From Thermoplasmata archaeon (lineage in GTDB: Archaea; Thermoplasmatota; Thermoplasmata; Lutacidiplasmatales; SKW197), in assembly GCA_038874435.1 (NCBI GenBank), contig JAVZCK010000011.1, forward strand, positions 1 through 64,000: DNA of 64,000 bases. The letters are read 5' to 3'. Made by a program: the position numbers and the translations under genes. Of the stretch, positions 7,957 through 18,200 are shown piece by piece. The notes beneath the pieces are model-generated. The model made no database searches, was not told where the DNA came from, and saw only the letters and a program-made list of their open reading frames with translations. Positions within the stretch are counted from its first letter, which is position 1. Each line of letters starts with the position of its first letter.

Positions 7957-9180
7957 ATGCGTATAAAGTTTCTTGGTGGTGCGGACGAAGTCGGTTCGCT
8001 TGGCATGGTAATGGACACAGGGAGAGAGCGGATGCTCTTCGATTATGGAATCACGCCAGATACACCCCCAGGTCTCCCACTTCCTTCGCCTCATGTTGAC
8101 TGTGTATTTTTATCCCATGCACATATAGACCATTCAGGGATGCTTCCTTGGATATCAAATCGGTATGAGTGTGAGATTTTTGCAACGCCTCCCACGATAG
8201 ACGTAACTACACTCCTTCTGGAGGATTCCCTTAAAATCTCCGAGATGGAGGGCTATAGCTTGGAGTACGGTTTGAGGGACATAAGAAAAACCACTTCTCT
8301 TATGGAACCAGTTACGTTTGGAGAAACCATTGCTATCAACGATACGGAGGTGACTCTACACGATGCTGGCCATATACCTGGAGCCACTATGTTTGAAATA
8401 GTGACCAACAGGGTTTCATTGTTCACAGGAGATCTTAATTTAACCCGGACTAACCTGGTGAATGGCGCGAAGCCAGTTAAATGTGACTATCTCTTCATTG
8501 AGAGCACTTATGCTGGGAGAAATCATCCACCAAGGGAGAAAACAGAGTATGGCTTCCTTTCAAAGATAGAGGATATTGTGGATGCAGGTGGAACAGCGCT
8601 TGTGCCTGCATTTGCTGTGGCACGAACACAAGAACTTTTGCTTACGCTTGCAAATACTGACTACGAAATCTGGTTAGATGGCATGGGTTCAAAAGTTAGT
8701 AAAATTTACCTTGAGCACCCAGAGTATCTAAGAAATGCAAAAAAACTTAGAAATGCATTAAAAAATGTAAATGTGGTTAGGCATGAAGGAGATAGAAAGA
8801 GAGCAATGAAGGGAGAAGTAATTCTTACAACGAGTGGTATGCTAGATGGGGGTCCAGTTCTTGAATATCTTGAGGTAATCAGGAGAAGGGAGAATTGTGG
8901 TGTTCTCCTTACTGGTTATCAGGTTGAAGGGACTAATGGAAGATCTCTCCTTGAAAAAGGGAATGTTAAAATTGCAGGAGCTGAAGTGGAGGTCAAAGCC
9001 CCTGTTTACTTCTTTGATTTTTCAGCACATGCCGGCCACGACGAACTTCTGAAATTTATTGAAATGTGTGACCCAGAAAAGGTTGTTCTAATGCATGGAG
9101 AGTCAAGGGAGGAGCTAGCAAAAGTTATAGAAGGAAGAGAGGTTATCCTGCCTGTTAGAGGTATAGAATTTGAAATTTAG
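7957..9180 (+). CDS. Beta-CASP metallo-beta-lactamase ribonuclease, short form
   Basis: RNA-processing nuclease of the archaeal CPSF/RNase J group, 407 residues and without N-terminal KH domains. Seen: motif 2 SHAHIDHSG, motif 3 HDAGHIPG, motif 4 TGDLNLTRT, beta-CASP motif A IESTYAGR, motif B SAHAGHDEL and motif C MHGES. Together these supply the two zinc sites. The open frame continues upstream to 7711, but that part lies over the divergent gene and has no family similarity. ATG 7957 begins the usual MRIKFLGGADEVG, and a TATA-like TTCATAAAC is centred 28 bases upstream, so the mRNA is probably leaderless. The last four bases overlap the convergent gene. Confidence 0.9.
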   Translation: MRIKFLGGADEVGSLGMVMDTGRERMLFDYGITPDTPPGLPLPSPHVDCVFLSHAHIDHSGMLPWISNRYECEIFATPPTIDVTTLLLEDSLKISEMEGYSLEYGLRDIRKTTSLMEPVTFGETIAINDTEVTLHDAGHIPGATMFEIVTNRVSLFTGDLNLTRTNLVNGAKPVKCDYLFIESTYAGRNHPPREKTEYGFLSKIEDIVDAGGTALVPAFAVARTQELLLTLANTDYEIWLDGMGSKVSKIYLEHPEYLRNAKKLRNALKNVNVVRHEGDRKRAMKGEVILTTSGMLDGGPVLEYLEVIRRRENCGVLLTGYQVEGTNGRSLLEKGNVKIAGAEVEVKAPVYFFDFSAHAGHDELLKFIEMCDPEKVVLMHGESREELAKVIEGREVILPVRGIEFEI

Positions 9181-12044
9181 GGTTTGTATCTTCTTTTACT
9201 TTTGAGATAGAACAATGCAGAAACTCCTATGACGGCTACTACCCACAGCATTGTCTCAAACCCAGGTGTAATTTTTCCAGGTGCATGTGGTGTAACCCCG
9301 ATTTCGTTACTCCAGTCGGAAATACCAAAATCATTTTCAGCGCATATCTTATAGAAATAGGTTTGTCCATTCACCACATTTGTGTCTTCAAATCCTTCAG
9401 CACTCGTGTTTCCTATCAGTGAGTATTCTCCACCTTGCTTGTCACTTCTGTATACATGATACACTTTTGCACCAGTTGATACTTCCCACCGTAAAATAAC
9501 TTTTCCGTTCAGACCTTCCCCTGTTAAGTTCATTGGTTTTTGTGGCAGATTCCCCACTATCATTTCAAATTCCGAAAAACTATCTGAGTACCCTTGCTTC
9601 CGTACATGTGCATAAATTTTTATTTTCGTCTCGAAGTCCAGTGAGGGTATTTTTATAACGCTTATAAACCTGCCGTTGAGGTCGGTAAGTCCTGATGAGG
9701 GCGTAAAGTTGCAGTTCATGTCGGATGTTAGTGAAATATTTACTCCAGTTACAGTGTTGTTTTCAGATTTTACGATAATAGTGAGGTCAGTAGAAGTATT
9801 AGCCAGTGCTTTATCAACACATGAAATATTTACCTCAAGAGTTTTTAATGGGTTAACGGTTATATCACACCAGCCAGATCCATCAGCAAAGCCTGTTTTT
9901 GTCGCATTCACATGCACTCTGAAGACTGTCTGGTTCTCCACAGTTGGAAAGCTGATTACAATTGTTGTGGTTCCATTAACATCAGTGGTCTTTACACTTT
10001 CCGAGAGCATGGCATAGGGTTCCACTGTAAAGAAGAGTATCGCCTCTCCAACAGGTTTCTCACTAGAGTGGACTACAACAACCACAGTGGTGTTTTCTCC
10101 TCCGTAGAGAGCATAAGCTTCAGGGAAAAGATTTATCTGGAGGTGTGGATATTCAAGGATGTTTATTGGAATTCCAATCGTTTTTGTCACGAAGCCTGGG
10201 CGTAGAATTTTTACAGATATATTTTCGATGCCTGGCTCATTCCCACTTGTATAAGTACCAGATAGTGCACCATTCTCATCTGTGTAGCTCAGAGCTGTTA
10301 CATTGCCAAGTGTCGGGAAGAATTCAACGTACGCATTTGGAATACCAATTTCAAAACAGGATACATAAATTGTGAAGGAAACATACTCATTTGTGTAAAT
10401 TTCCTGCGAAGAAATGTACCACGTTACTGAAAGTGTCTGGGGAATAGGGTTTATTGCAAGGGGATAATTGTCATAGGAACCACTTTGCCCGTCAATAGGA
10501 TAAGGAAAATCTACTATCGTGTCATTGTTTGCATCCAGGGACGTCCAGTCGTCCCAGAAGTTCCCACGAGTGCCAATGTACCAATTATTTTTTACACCGT
10601 TATCAGAGCACTGTGTCATACCATAGTGATTGAGCAAAAATGCGTTTTCAGCAATCGTGTTGTTTGTAGAACTTGCATCAAGTGTGATTGCATAGTGAGT
10701 TGTGCCGATAAACAGGTTTCTAGATATAGTAGTGGTTCTAGAATTTACAAATTTGATTGATATATCATTTCTAATAAATTTTGAATCTCTTATCTGTGAG
10801 TTTTCTGTGGCCATGAATGAAACTGCTTGGGTGTTGGATTTAAGGGTTAGGGAATTCAGGCCGATGTTTGTACTCTGGTGTCCTATAATCCCATATGTGC
10901 TGTTTTCAAAAATTGAATTTGAAACAGTAGCAGCAGTTGTGGATACAAACGAAATGCCAGTACTTGCATTTGTAAATCTCGAGTTCTCTACAGATAGACT
11001 TGTCGAATCTAACATAATCACGCCGTTATCCACATCACTGGCGGAGATCTCAATTAAATGTATATTTGTAGAACCAATACAGTAAATTCCGTTTTCTGCT
11101 GACCTTAAAGAAATTGAATTTAAGTTAATCCTTTGGCAATTTGCAACCTCAATTAGCACATCTCCACTACACATGGTGGTGTTAGAAATTGTGGAATCTG
11201 TGGTCGAGGCAAGAATAATTTCTCCGTAAGTGCCAGAAATTGTCTGGCCCGTCTGATTTTTTACATATAGAACTCCCTTTCCGTTCACAGTATTTCCAGT
11301 AATTGTATGAGTGTTGTAGGCCCAGTTTTCTTCTCCAATGAGGAGAAGGCTGCAATTATAGAAAACATTATTCTGGATTGTCACAGCACAGCAGTCCTCT
11401 AATGAAAGGGCATAACCTTCATCCGTTTCAAAATTACATCCTGAAACTTGGGAATTGTTTACGCCGATCAAACGTACACCCGAGTTCAATATTTCTAGAT
11501 TTGAAATTTGCAGATTCTCTGACTGGGCAAGCACACATGCTGCATTTGTGTTGTTTTTGAAATTTGAATTCTTCAAATCTATTTGAGATACACCGAAAAA
11601 GTTCAGTCCAAAGTTGCAATCTGATGCAGAAATAGATGTGATGACCACATTTGATACACCAAAAATTGCAAAACCAGTCATTGTATTTTTTACTGTCACA
11701 TTCTCGATTCTTGCATTAGTCAGATTGGTAAGATAGACACCATAGAAGCTGGAGAGATTTTCTGCCCAGATTGTCACGTGTCTTATTACAAAGTACAAGC
11801 TCGTATTTGCAACCCAGATCCCATGGGCTTCGCTGCAGCTTATTTCCCAATTTTGAATTACATAGGGGTCTGTGGGGGTACCTGAACCTCCTACAACACC
11901 ATTTGCATAGGTAAAGTTAGAATTACCGTCTATATAGATGGGTGTGTGGACAGCTCTAGTATCGTATCCTGTGCTTGAAATCCCATATAGACCCGTGGGG
12001 GTACTCAGCAGAATTCCTATAAATAGTATGATACTCACTTTCAT
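9177..12044 (-). CDS. Secreted beta-helix surface protein with PGF-type C-terminal signal
   Basis: A 955-residue cell-surface protein. Seen in order: a signal peptide (MKVSIILFIGILLSTPTG), a header motif NGVVGGSGTPTDPYVIQNWEI near residue 50, a long NosD/right-handed parallel beta-helix (to about residue 500) ending in a GNFWDDW...YPIDGQ...NYPL footer, three Ig-like domains, a fibronectin type III domain (KPMNLTGEGLNGKVILRWEV) and a tail TPGFETMLWVVAVIGVSALF followed by KSKRR. That tail matches the PGF-CTERM plan (PGF, one membrane helix, basic end) recognised by archaeosortases, and an archaeosortase gene lies at 58.6-59.6 kb. ATG 12044 is preferred over TTG 12062 because a TATA box lies 28 bases upstream. 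Ligand unknown. Confidence 0.85.
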   Translation of the reverse strand: MKVSIILFIGILLSTPTGLYGISSTGYDTRAVHTPIYIDGNSNFTYANGVVGGSGTPTDPYVIQNWEISCSEAHGIWVANTSLYFVIRHVTIWAENLSSFYGVYLTNLTNARIENVTVKNTMTGFAIFGVSNVVITSISASDCNFGLNFFGVSQIDLKNSNFKNNTNAACVLAQSENLQISNLEILNSGVRLIGVNNSQVSGCNFETDEGYALSLEDCCAVTIQNNVFYNCSLLLIGEENWAYNTHTITGNTVNGKGVLYVKNQTGQTISGTYGEIILASTTDSTISNTTMCSGDVLIEVANCQRINLNSISLRSAENGIYCIGSTNIHLIEISASDVDNGVIMLDSTSLSVENSRFTNASTGISFVSTTAATVSNSIFENSTYGIIGHQSTNIGLNSLTLKSNTQAVSFMATENSQIRDSKFIRNDISIKFVNSRTTTISRNLFIGTTHYAITLDASSTNNTIAENAFLLNHYGMTQCSDNGVKNNWYIGTRGNFWDDWTSLDANNDTIVDFPYPIDGQSGSYDNYPLAINPIPQTLSVTWYISSQEIYTNEYVSFTIYVSCFEIGIPNAYVEFFPTLGNVTALSYTDENGALSGTYTSGNEPGIENISVKILRPGFVTKTIGIPINILEYPHLQINLFPEAYALYGGENTTVVVVVHSSEKPVGEAILFFTVEPYAMLSESVKTTDVNGTTTIVISFPTVENQTVFRVHVNATKTGFADGSGWCDITVNPLKTLEVNISCVDKALANTSTDLTIIVKSENNTVTGVNISLTSDMNCNFTPSSGLTDLNGRFISVIKIPSLDFETKIKIYAHVRKQGYSDSFSEFEMIVGNLPQKPMNLTGEGLNGKVILRWEVSTGAKVYHVYRSDKQGGEYSLIGNTSAEGFEDTNVVNGQTYFYKICAENDFGISDWSNEIGVTPHAPGKITPGFETMLWVVAVIGVSALFYLKSKRRYKP

Positions 12045-12067
12045 GGATAAATGTAATATCAAGGAAG

Positions 12068-12076
12068 TTAATAAAT
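12068..12076 (-). promoter_or_regulatory. TATA box, leaderless start at 12044
   Basis: ATTTATTAA on the minus strand is centred 28 bases before ATG 12044, and no ribosome binding site is present. The pattern fits a leaderless transcript. Confidence 0.5.
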
Positions 12077-12165
12077 GTTGGGAGTGGTACCCGAAAAATG
12101 CAGATTTTGGTAGGTTGAATATTTCCAGTCGATGTTATTATTTGATATGAAAAATATAATAATAG

Positions 12166-12173
12166 TTATATAC
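12166..12173 (+). promoter_or_regulatory. TATA box of the giant beta-helix gene
   Basis: TTATATAC predicts transcription starting near 12195, so the mRNA would have a leader of about ten bases holding GGTTGGTG before ATG 12205. The divergent beta-helix gene starts 160 bases away, so 12045-12204 is a shared regulatory region. Confidence 0.5.
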
Positions 12174-12204
12174 TATTAATCCATTCCACCGGTTGGTGAA
12201 CATT

Positions 12205-15200
12205 ATGAAATCAGTAGGTAGAACAACAAAGGGAGTAGTAATAGAAAATGAGAGAAGAATTTATCATGGTTTTACAAATGGAAATGCATGCAGAATGCCT
12301 GGAAAGTTTAGCCAGAAAAGAGAGCATGGTAAATTTACTGTGTTTTTTGTAATGATTTTGTTGGTTTTGAGTGTAGTTGCACTGTTTACTTTTCAGAGTA
12401 ACACTACTAGCGTAGTTAGAATTGATGGCAGCTTTGAAGATTGGCAGAGTGTTGCAAAGACCTCAAAAATAAGGGATGTCAACGTGCCAGAAAATATCGA
12501 TATCTCAGAGTATGCAACTGTAGAAACAGGAAAGAATGTGGCATTTTATGCAAGGGTTTATGGTAGTTTGCTGGCTGGTGATGGTAGATACATTGTTGAA
12601 ACCCCATCTGACAATCCAGTTTACATGGCAACTCAGCGAGAGACGACAATTCCAAATGCAAATGGAAGAGATGTGGCTTATGTGTTTGTGGACACGGATA
12701 ACAATCCGGGAACAGGGTTTAAGCCCTCTGCCAATTTTGCAGTCGGTGCGGACAAAGCGATAGAGATTGTGGGCAAGAACGGAAAGATAGAGGCAAGTCG
12801 AGTGCTTACATTCGTGGGTGTGGTGCAGCAGGAATGGACATGGGTAATTGGCGAGAGTGTGGCTGCAGCAACTAATGGCAAAGATATGGAGACGATGGCT
12901 GGTAAGAATTTACTTGGTGTTGGTGAAAATTATGCGGTTTACTTCTACATGATTGACTGGCAGAACATGGAATGCAAGCTGGAGAATGCGTTGCGGTGTG
13001 AAAATGCGAAAATCTCAGCAATGGATATGTATCTGAAGGCAGTGGATGAAAGAACAGTCCAACTAATTGAGAGCAAACCTTTCACACCTAAGGGGACGCC
13101 TCGAACACCAATTAGAATAAATGGAGATGCGGATTTCACACCAATAAACGGTGTTGTGAGCGGCTCAGGGACACAGGCCGACCCATATATTATTGAAAAC
13201 TGGGACATTGACGCAGCAGGCCAGGGCTGTGGGATTTACATAGGTAACACAACATCCTATTTCGTTGTGAGAAATTGCTATGTAAACAACTCAAGTGGAA
13301 ATGCTGCACAGTACTACTGGAATTCTGGAATTGCGCTTTACAGTGTGGTCCATGGAATACTCGGAAGGAATTTAATTCTAAATTGCACAAGCTATGGAAT
13401 TTACATTGCTGGTAGTTCAAGCCAGAACACAGTGTACCTCAACACGGTTTCAAACAACAACTATGGCATCTACCTTTCTTCCTCCACTCTAAACAGAATT
13501 GATGAAAACAATGTCTCAGGCAACAATTATGGTGTAATTTTGTCATCATCCTCGACGAACAGGGTTACAAACAACACAATTTCTTCAAATACAAATTATG
13601 GCATTTATCTTGCCACTTCAAACACAAATCTGATTCTTTACAATCATCTGAGAAACAATGGTGGCTATGGAGTTTACTTGACTACTGGTTCAAACTCGAA
13701 TGCAATATGGTGGAACAGTTTCTGGCAGAACAATGGTGCTGGCAGGGGCGTTTCTGGTAACTGCCAGGCATACGATGGTGTCGGTGCTAATGATTGGAAT
13801 AACACTACAAGGCAAACAGGCAACTACTGGAGCAACTGGGATGGGAACGATTGGGCTAGTGCAAATGCTTATCCGATTGACGGTGGTGCCGGTGCAAGCG
13901 ACTGGTATCCTCTCAGCAAGCCGGCGAGAGCACCTATAAGAATCAACAGCGATGCAGATTTTACATTGGAGAATGGAGTTGTTGGGGGTTCTGGAACTTC
14001 AACTGACCCATACATTATTGACGGTTGGTTGATTGATGGCGCAGGATATGGCTATTGCATTTACATAGGAAACACAACAAAGGATTTTGTTATTGAAAAC
14101 TGCGAATTACATGATGCTTATGGAAATTCAGATATGTATTACTGGGATGCAGGTTTAGCATTGTATAACGCCACCAATGCCACTATCATCAAGAATCACA
14201 TTTATAGTTGCACATATGGTATTTGGATGTATCACACAAGTTACCTCTCAATGTACAGCACTTTAAAATACAATGGCATCAACCAGAATAAATATGGAGT
14301 GATATGTTGGAATGTAAGGGAAATTACCATATCATACAATAGAATTGATGAAAATGAGTACAATGGTATAGATATTACTTCTGGAATGAATATGATAATC
14401 ACGAACAACAACATTTCCAGAAATAATTACCGTGGCATTTACCTTCTCTCAACAACAAATAGCGAAATAACTTATAACCAGTTTTACAGAAATGCAAAAT
14501 ATGCGATTGGATTCGCATCCGGCTCTCTGAACAACATAATCTGTTATAACAACTTCTGGCAAAATAATCCTACAAAAGGAATTAATGGAAATCCCCAGGC
14601 ATACGATGGTGAAGGAAACACATGGTACAATAGCGCATATCATGAGGGCAACTACTGGGATAATTGGGATGGAATGGACTGGGGCACATCAAAAGCTTAT
14701 CAGATTGATGGTGGTCTCACAAGCGACTATTATCCCCTCTCAAAACCAGCACTGGGTCCCATACAGATTCTGAGCAACGAACAGTTTGCAGAGATGAAGA
14801 ACCTAATGGACTGGGATGGTGATGGGAGCCAGAGCGACCCCTACCTAATAGATGGATACCTCTGCAATGCCCGTGGTGGCAGCTACGGTATTAAAATTGA
14901 AAATACGAATGTAAGTTTTGTAATTAGCAATTGTGATATAATGAATGCTACAGCTACCAATGCAGCAGGAATTTCACTCAGAAATGTCACCGGTGGATTA
15001 ATTCAAGACAACAGAATCATTAACAATTATGTTGGAATTTATACTACCTACTCAATTATAGACATCCTAAAAAATGCAGTGAGCAACAACATTGTGGGTC
15101 TCTACCTATACGAAAATACAAACTACACCAATGTGACAGAGAACGAACTGTCAAACAACAGCAATCATGGAGTATCTATGGTGTACGCCAATAATTGTAC

Positions 15201-18200
15201 AATTGATAATAACACATTCTTTGGTCAGGGATACTACGGACTTGCCACATTTGCCTGTCAGAACATCTCTGTAGCGAGCAACGACTTCTACAACAATTCT
15301 ATTGGGTTATATGTAACGTCGACCATAAACTTTACGGCTGTTGGTAACAAGGTGTTAAATAATACTAATGCAGGAATTTACTTAGACACTATAGATACTA
15401 CAATTTCATATAATAATATCTCAAATAACAAAAATTATGGGCTTATCGCAGATATGTGCTACAGAACAAACATCACCTACAATGATTTCTATTACAACAC
15501 CAACTATTCGGTATATTTCAGGCTAACACCCGCTATGGGAAACTATGTGCATCACAATTACTTCTACGGAAACAACAATGCATCAAAGGGAAACAATGAT
15601 GGGAAATGCCAGGCAAGGGATGATACAGGAGCTACCCAATGGTATGATGCGGTTACACACGAAGGCAACTACTGGAGCAACTGGAATGGAAGCGGTTGGG
15701 GTACACCATTAGCGTATCCGATAGACGGGAGCGCTGGTGCAAGTGATTGGTATCCATTGGGCTATGGCAAGCGTGGGCCAATTCACATAAATGGCAATGC
15801 CGACTTTGCTGCACAGGCAGCTGGTGAGGGCTGGCAGGGGGATGGCACAGAGGGCAATCCCTACATAATTGAGAGATTGGAAATAGACGCAAATGGTGGC
15901 TCATACTGTATCTGGATTGAGAACACGGATGTGCATTTCATTGTAAGAGATTGTGATTTACATAATACTTCAACAGTTGCCCAACCTTATGCAGCACTTG
16001 CTTTCTCGAATGTGAAAAATGGTACATGTGAGAATATAAATATTTATGACGCATTTACTCCAAAGATTTCGAGTTCAAGCTATATCTGGCTGAACAATTT
16101 CACTGCAGATGGGGTTACCATCCAAACATCAGATCACATTGTCGTGAACGCCTCAAACACAGGGATGTGGTTCTGGCAATCATGTAGCTACATCAGGATT
16201 ACAAATAATACTCTAACAGGTGGTAAACGCATTGATGTTTGGGAAACCTCAAACTGTGAAATATTGAACAATACAGTAACTGGGGCTGTCGGTGGAGAGG
16301 CAATTAAAATATTTAAATCTACAAATACCACGATAATCAATAACACGCTTACCAACAACAAGATTGGCATCGGATTATCTAGTTCTTCAACTCACAATTA
16401 CATTGCAAACAACAACATTTCCAGCAACTCTCAGTGCGGAATATATGGCACGGGCTCATATAACGATTACACCACAATTATAAATAACAACATTTCTAAC
16501 AACGGACAGTACAACTTTGAGGATGGAGGGATAATTCTAGTCGGACATTATAATAATATAACTAACAATTATCTCGGAACCAACAAAGGATATGGAATCT
16601 GGGTCTTCAGCAGTGATTATGTAAGTATTACTAACAACACGATAGTTGGTATAGGGAGTACTAGGGGCCTTAATGTTGATGGGGCGTACGGTGTAATAAG
16701 TAACAATACGATTACAGGAAACTCAGATTATGGAGTGGTTCTAGAGACAAATTATGCAATATTCATGAACAACAATTGCTCTGGAAATGGTAATGGAATT
16801 TATATTCATGGTTCCAACAATACAATAGCACGAAATACGCTCCTCAACAATGTAGTTGGGATTGCCCTTTCGTATATTTCAAGCGACAACAATTTCACAG
16901 AAAATTATATAGCATTTACCAGCACCAACGGAATCAAAGCGAGTGATGGAGGTTCACCTGGAGCAAGGCGTAACCTCATAACTTACAACACAATTATTTC
17001 CAGTGGTTCCCACGGAATTTACTTATCATCCTCAACAGCAACGGGGAACATAATCCATCACAACCGCTTTATCGGAAATAACGGGGCAACCAAGGGTGTA
17101 AGTGGCAATTGCCAGGCCTACGATAGTGTCGGTGGCAACTACTGGTTTGATAGCGTTGCAAAGGAAGGCAATTACTGGAGTAACTGGGATAGAAATGGCT
17201 GGGGCACTGCGAGTGCCTACCCGATTGCTGGTGGTGCAGGAGCAAGTGATTGGTATCCATTGAGGACCGCAAGAGGCACAATTCACATAACCAGTAACAG
17301 TGAGTTCACCTCAGAAAATGGTGTGGTAAGTGGTGCAGGGACGCAAGCAAACCCCTACATAATTGCGGGCTGGGAAATAGACGCTGCTGGAAGCACCTAT
17401 GGCATATGGATAGAAAATACGGATGCATACTTCACAATCCACACCTGCCTTGTTTGGAACGCCACTGGTTCTGGTAGTCCTCCATTGGGCGCAGGCATCG
17501 CATTGAACAATGTAAGGAATGGCAAAATAGAGAACAACATCTGCAATGGTTCAAGGTATGGCATTTACCTTTATGGTGGCTCCACTTCAAACACGGTAAT
17601 TAACAACAACGCCTCAAACAACCAATACAGAGGCATATTCCTTGCTTCTTCAAGCACAAACCAAATCTTAAACAATACTGTTTTCAATAACACCATAGGA
17701 ATTTATCTAACCGCATCCAGTTATAACACTTTATCTGGCAACCAGATAAAGAGCAATTCCCAGCACGGATTCTACATCTCCGCAGCAAGCAACAGCAACA
17801 CCATAATAAACAACGATATAAAGAGCAACACGCAATACGGAATATATATCTACAGTTCTTCCCAGTACAACGATATAACGAATAACAATATTACTAAGAA
17901 TGGGGCACAAGGAGTCTACATTTACAGCTCCATTAATAACAACATAACCAATAACTGGATATACAAGAATACAAACTATGGCGTTTACATCACATCTAGC
18001 TCTAGTGGTAATACAGTGGTCGGGAACAGGTTTGTTGGTAACAATGGTGCAGGCAAAGGAGTATCAGGCAACTGCCAGGCGTATGACAATGTCGCAGGGA
18101 ACAACTGGTACAACGGCACCGCCCAACAGGGCAATTACTGGAGCAACTGGGATGGAAATGATTGGGGAACAGCAAGTGCCTATCCAATTGATGGAGGCGT